From positions 39,948,201-40,012,200 of the forward strand of contig OY821771.1 of the NCBI GenBank assembly GCA_963682175.1: a DNA stretch of 64,000 nt, given 5' to 3'. Under the pieces are notes generated by a model that worked only from the letters and a program-made list of their open reading frames with translations, was not told where the DNA came from and ran no database searches. This document shows positions 60,795 to 64,000 of this stretch, one piece after another. Within the stretch, counting starts at the first letter, position 1. Every line of letters begins with the position of its first letter. The position numbers and the translations under genes were made by a program. Origin of the DNA: Triglochin maritima. Its lineage: Eukaryota > Streptophyta > Magnoliopsida > Alismatales > Juncaginaceae.

Positions 60795-63700
60795 GCTGAG
60801 GAATAGATGTCGTCCATTCCCAGCTTGGATATAAGATCATGGAAATTAGTACTGTTCAGACCCTTGGTTAGAACGATGCCAACTGTCTTCCCGAAGGAAC
60901 ATAAGATAGACACACCAACCCTTCCTCCAACTTTTCTTTGATGAAATGCCTATCAACTTCTTTGTGCTTTGTCCTATCATGCTGAATAAGATTATGAGCA
61001 ATGTTGATAGTAGATTTGATGTCACAATAAAGTTTCATAGGACCTTCCCACTTAATCCTTAGATCATTTGGGATGATCTTTACCCAGAGAAGCTCACAGA
61101 TCCCTTGAGCTACAACCCTGAATTCAGATTCTGCAGAGGACCTTGCTACTACATTATGTTTCTTGCTTCGCCAAGTTATCAGATTGCCTCCAAGAAATGT
61201 ACAGTATCCTGTAGTTGATCTTTTGTCAAAAGAATCTGCATAATCAGCATAAGTATAAGCTTCCAAAGATAGAGGCTTGTTCCTCTTATACAGAATTCCT
61301 TTCCCTAGATTGCCCTTCAAGTAATGCAATACTCTATAGGCTGCTTGAAGATGACACTCTCTAGGATCATGCATAAACTGGCTTATCACACTCACAACAT
61401 AGGCTATGTCTGGTCTAGTGTGAGCAAGATAGATAAGCTTACCAACTAGACGTTGGTACATTCTTGTGTCAACAGTAGGTTGTTCTTTGGCTTCTTCCAA
61501 TTTGTGATTTGGATCCATGGGTGTAGATACTGGTTTATACCCTAATTTTCATGTTTCTGCTAACATATCAATCACTTATTTATGTTGAGATATAAAGATC
61601 CCTTGAGCAGAGTATGCCACCTCAATGCCAAGAAAATACTTCAGTTTCCCCAATTCCTTAATCTCAAACTGTTTTGCTAGGCTCAACTTCAATGCAAGCT
61701 TCTCCTTTTCATTATTTCCAGTAACTATAATGTCATCAACATAAACCAGGAGTATAGTTACTCTCCCTGCAGCATAATGTTTAATAAAGAGAGTATGATC
61801 ACCTTAGCTTGATGATATCCAGACTCCTTCATTACCCCGGCAAACCTTCCAAACCATGCTCTAGGAGATTGCTTTAATCCATAAATAGCCTTCCTGAATT
61901 TGCACACTTGATTATTTGAGCTCCCCTCAAATCCTGGTGGAATCCTCATATATATTTTTCATTTAGATCACCATGAAGGAATACATTCTTGACATCATAT
62001 TGGAGTAGCTGCCAATCAAGATGTGCTGATAAGAATAATAGAATCCTTACTGTATTCATCTTTGCAACTGGGGCCAAGGTCTCCTGATAATCAATCTCAT
62101 AGGTTTGGGTATACCCTTTCGCCACCAATCTTGCTTTATATCTCTCAAAAGAGCCATCGGCCTTGTACTTCACTGTAAAAATCCACTTGCAGTCAACCAC
62201 ATTCTTATCACTTGGTTTGTCAACAATCTCCCAAGTCTGATTCTTCTCCAATGCATTCATTTCCTCCCTCATAGCTTCCCTCCATTCCTTTTTTGATAAA
62301 GTCTCAAACACAGTATTAGGGACAATAATAATATTCAAACTCACAATAAATCTTTTGTGAGCAACTGTGAGTCGATCAATAGACATAATTTGTCAAGGGA
62401 TACACTGGGCATCTAGTACATTCTTTAGAACCCTTTCTGACAGCTATAGGGAGATCCAAATCCATTGATTCAGTAGATATATCAACAGACTGTGTGTGGA
62501 GATGATTGAGAGCTTACCATGGTATCATTTCCAGAATCTGAGTTGACATCATGTCCAGAACCTGAGTTGGAATCTTGGACCTGTGTCAGGTTTGGGGCAA
62601 CCTTTCTTCTGGCGTATACCTGAGAAAATCTTTGTAAAGAAGAATGAGGTAGCATAGGTTCAGAAGTGGGTTGTGATGATTTAAGAGTAGTTGGTTCTAC
62701 AGTCTGAGTTGGTTCATGAACCTGAGTTGGTCCCTGAGGAAGGTCAATGTGGCTAAATGGTTCAAAGTCCTCACAAGACTCAAATAAACTATCTTTCCTT
62801 GATAAACTCTCTCCCTGAAGATAGGACTTAGAGAAGAAGGGTTTATGTTCTGCAAATGTAACATCAGCTGAGATGTAATATTTCCTAGAAGATGGATGAT
62901 AGCATTTATACCCATTTTGAGTTGAGGAATACCGTAGGAAGACACACTTGGTAGCTCTAAGATCTAGTTTGCTTCTGTTTGGACCATGAACGTGAACAAA
63001 AGCAGTACACCCAAACACTAGGTGTGAGACCATTTGATGTTCTGAAGTGAGGATAAAAACTATTCAAAATTTCGACAGGAGTTTTGTTTCCTAACACTTG
63101 TGAAGGAATTCTATTGATAATATGTGTGGCATTAAGAACAACCTCCCCCCAATAAGATTTTGGGACATTCCCTTGAAACAATAGTGCACGAGTTGTATTT
63201 AAGAGATACCCATTTTTTCTCTTAGCACCCATTTTGCTGAGGTGTATTGACACAAGAGGAATCATGAATTATACCCTGTGACAGGAAGAAAGGAGATAAC
63301 ACTTGATTAAAGTAATCCCTAGCATTATCAGTTTTAAAGCCTTTGATTTTAACCCCAAATTGAGTTTGGATCATGGAGTGAAAACTAGGAATAACAATAC
63401 TGATATCAGATTTGTGTTTAAGAAGGAAAAGTCAAGTCACTCGAGTACAATCATTAATCAAGGTTACAAACCAACGAGCACCAGAAATATTAGACACAGG
63501 AGAAGGACCCCATATGTCAGAGTGAATCAAGTGAAAGAGATGAGAACTTTTTTTATTACTGATAGGATAAGGTACACGAGTGTGTTTAGCCAATTGGCAA
63601 ATATCACATTGAAATTCAGTACCATCTAACCCTAGAAACAACTGAGGAAACATGACTTTTAAAACTAAAAGGAGGGATGTCCCAGACGCAAATGATGGAG

Positions 63701-64000
63701 CCAAATGACATCTTTATTTGAAGAACTACGAAAAGAAACTGGCAGATTGCTTTTAGTTTTCTGAATTGGCTCAAGGTAGTACATGTCACCCCTTTCCTTA
63801 GCAAGTCAAATCATCCTCCCCAAGTCCCGTTCCTGAAACACGCAATCAGAGGAAGAAAATTTCGCAAAACATTTCAGACCACGTGTTAGTTTTTTTAACG
63901 GAAATGAGGCTAGCTGAAAGTTTTGGCACATACAAGACATTCTTAAGGATCATAGTAGGAGAGAGAGATATCTCCTGTTCTTGCAGCAATTACCATGGAT

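Larger units (their letters stand above)
60591..64000 (-). mobile_element. Ty1/Copia retrotransposon, truncated by the right window edge
   Basis: A minus-strand element within ALDH5F1 intron 8. From 5' to 3': GAG-pre-integrase (about 63620-63800), integrase core (SDIWGP region about 63550, IINRIP about 63110), a spacer, reverse transcriptase (EMNALEKNQTWEIVDKP about 62230-62290; AIYGLKQSPRAW about 61860-61895; YVDD at 61732-61743), RNase H (about 60880-61200), polypurine tract and 3' LTR. This integrase-before-RT order defines Copia. The reading frame is broken by several stops and shifts (for example at the DCTRVT site near 63430, and around 61520-61800 and 62960), so it appears inactive. 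The 5' LTR and gag start lie outside the window. Confidence 0.92.

Overview
This window is nuclear DNA from a flowering plant. The evidence is spliced genes with GT..AG introns, three recognisable plant gene families, and a heavy load of plant transposons: Copia, solo LTRs, FAR1-type Mutator relics, hAT, Harbinger-type MITEs and SINEs. The species or order cannot be fixed from the sequence alone. No rRNA, tRNA, CRISPR or organellar block was recognised.

Three host genes are supported. (1) 11407-12460, minus: a two-exon IRX15/IRX15-L-like DUF579 protein (302 aa), a Golgi xylan-biosynthesis family. (2) 34857-50748, minus: a 25-exon gene whose exons join in frame to a 976-aa protein. It has two successive modules of uridine-kinase-like P-loop domain plus CYTH/TTM domain, and a C-terminal membrane anchor, so it is related to TTM1/TTM2. 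(3) 55964-59986, plus: the first eight exons (236 codons) of mitochondrial succinic semialdehyde dehydrogenase (ALDH5F1). The rest lies beyond the right edge, past a Copia retrotransposon inserted in the next intron. An open frame at 3-227 may be the tail of a further gene.

Layout. 1-7.4 kb is mostly intergenic, with two Harbinger-like MITEs. 7.47-10.59 kb is bounded by inverted repeats and contains two 22-bp minisatellite arrays and a set of long inverted repeats. 11.4-12.5 kb is the IRX15-like gene. 13-21 kb has a hAT transposase relic, a 530-bp snap-back MITE with a 9-bp target duplication, and a 2.2-kb solo LTR. 22-33.5 kb is a nested transposon landscape: a Ulp1-type protease pseudogene (plus) faces a FAR1-type transposase pseudogene (minus). 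Arrays of 22-bp units lie upstream of the first, between the two, and inside an intron of the second. Three solo LTRs, each with an exact 5-bp target duplication, break the two pseudogenes. 34.8-50.7 kb is the TTM-like gene, whose introns hold SINEs, a hAT MITE and recent duplications. 50.7-56 kb is intergenic with a second hAT relic. 56-64 kb is ALDH5F1 and the Copia element.

The most unusual signals are five arrays of diverged units sharing a 22-bp period, associated with Mutator-type coding relics and in one case forming an intron, and dense clusters of short palindromes of form CGGTNNACCG inside two different solo-LTR families, reminiscent of the palindromes known in Sirevirus LTRs.
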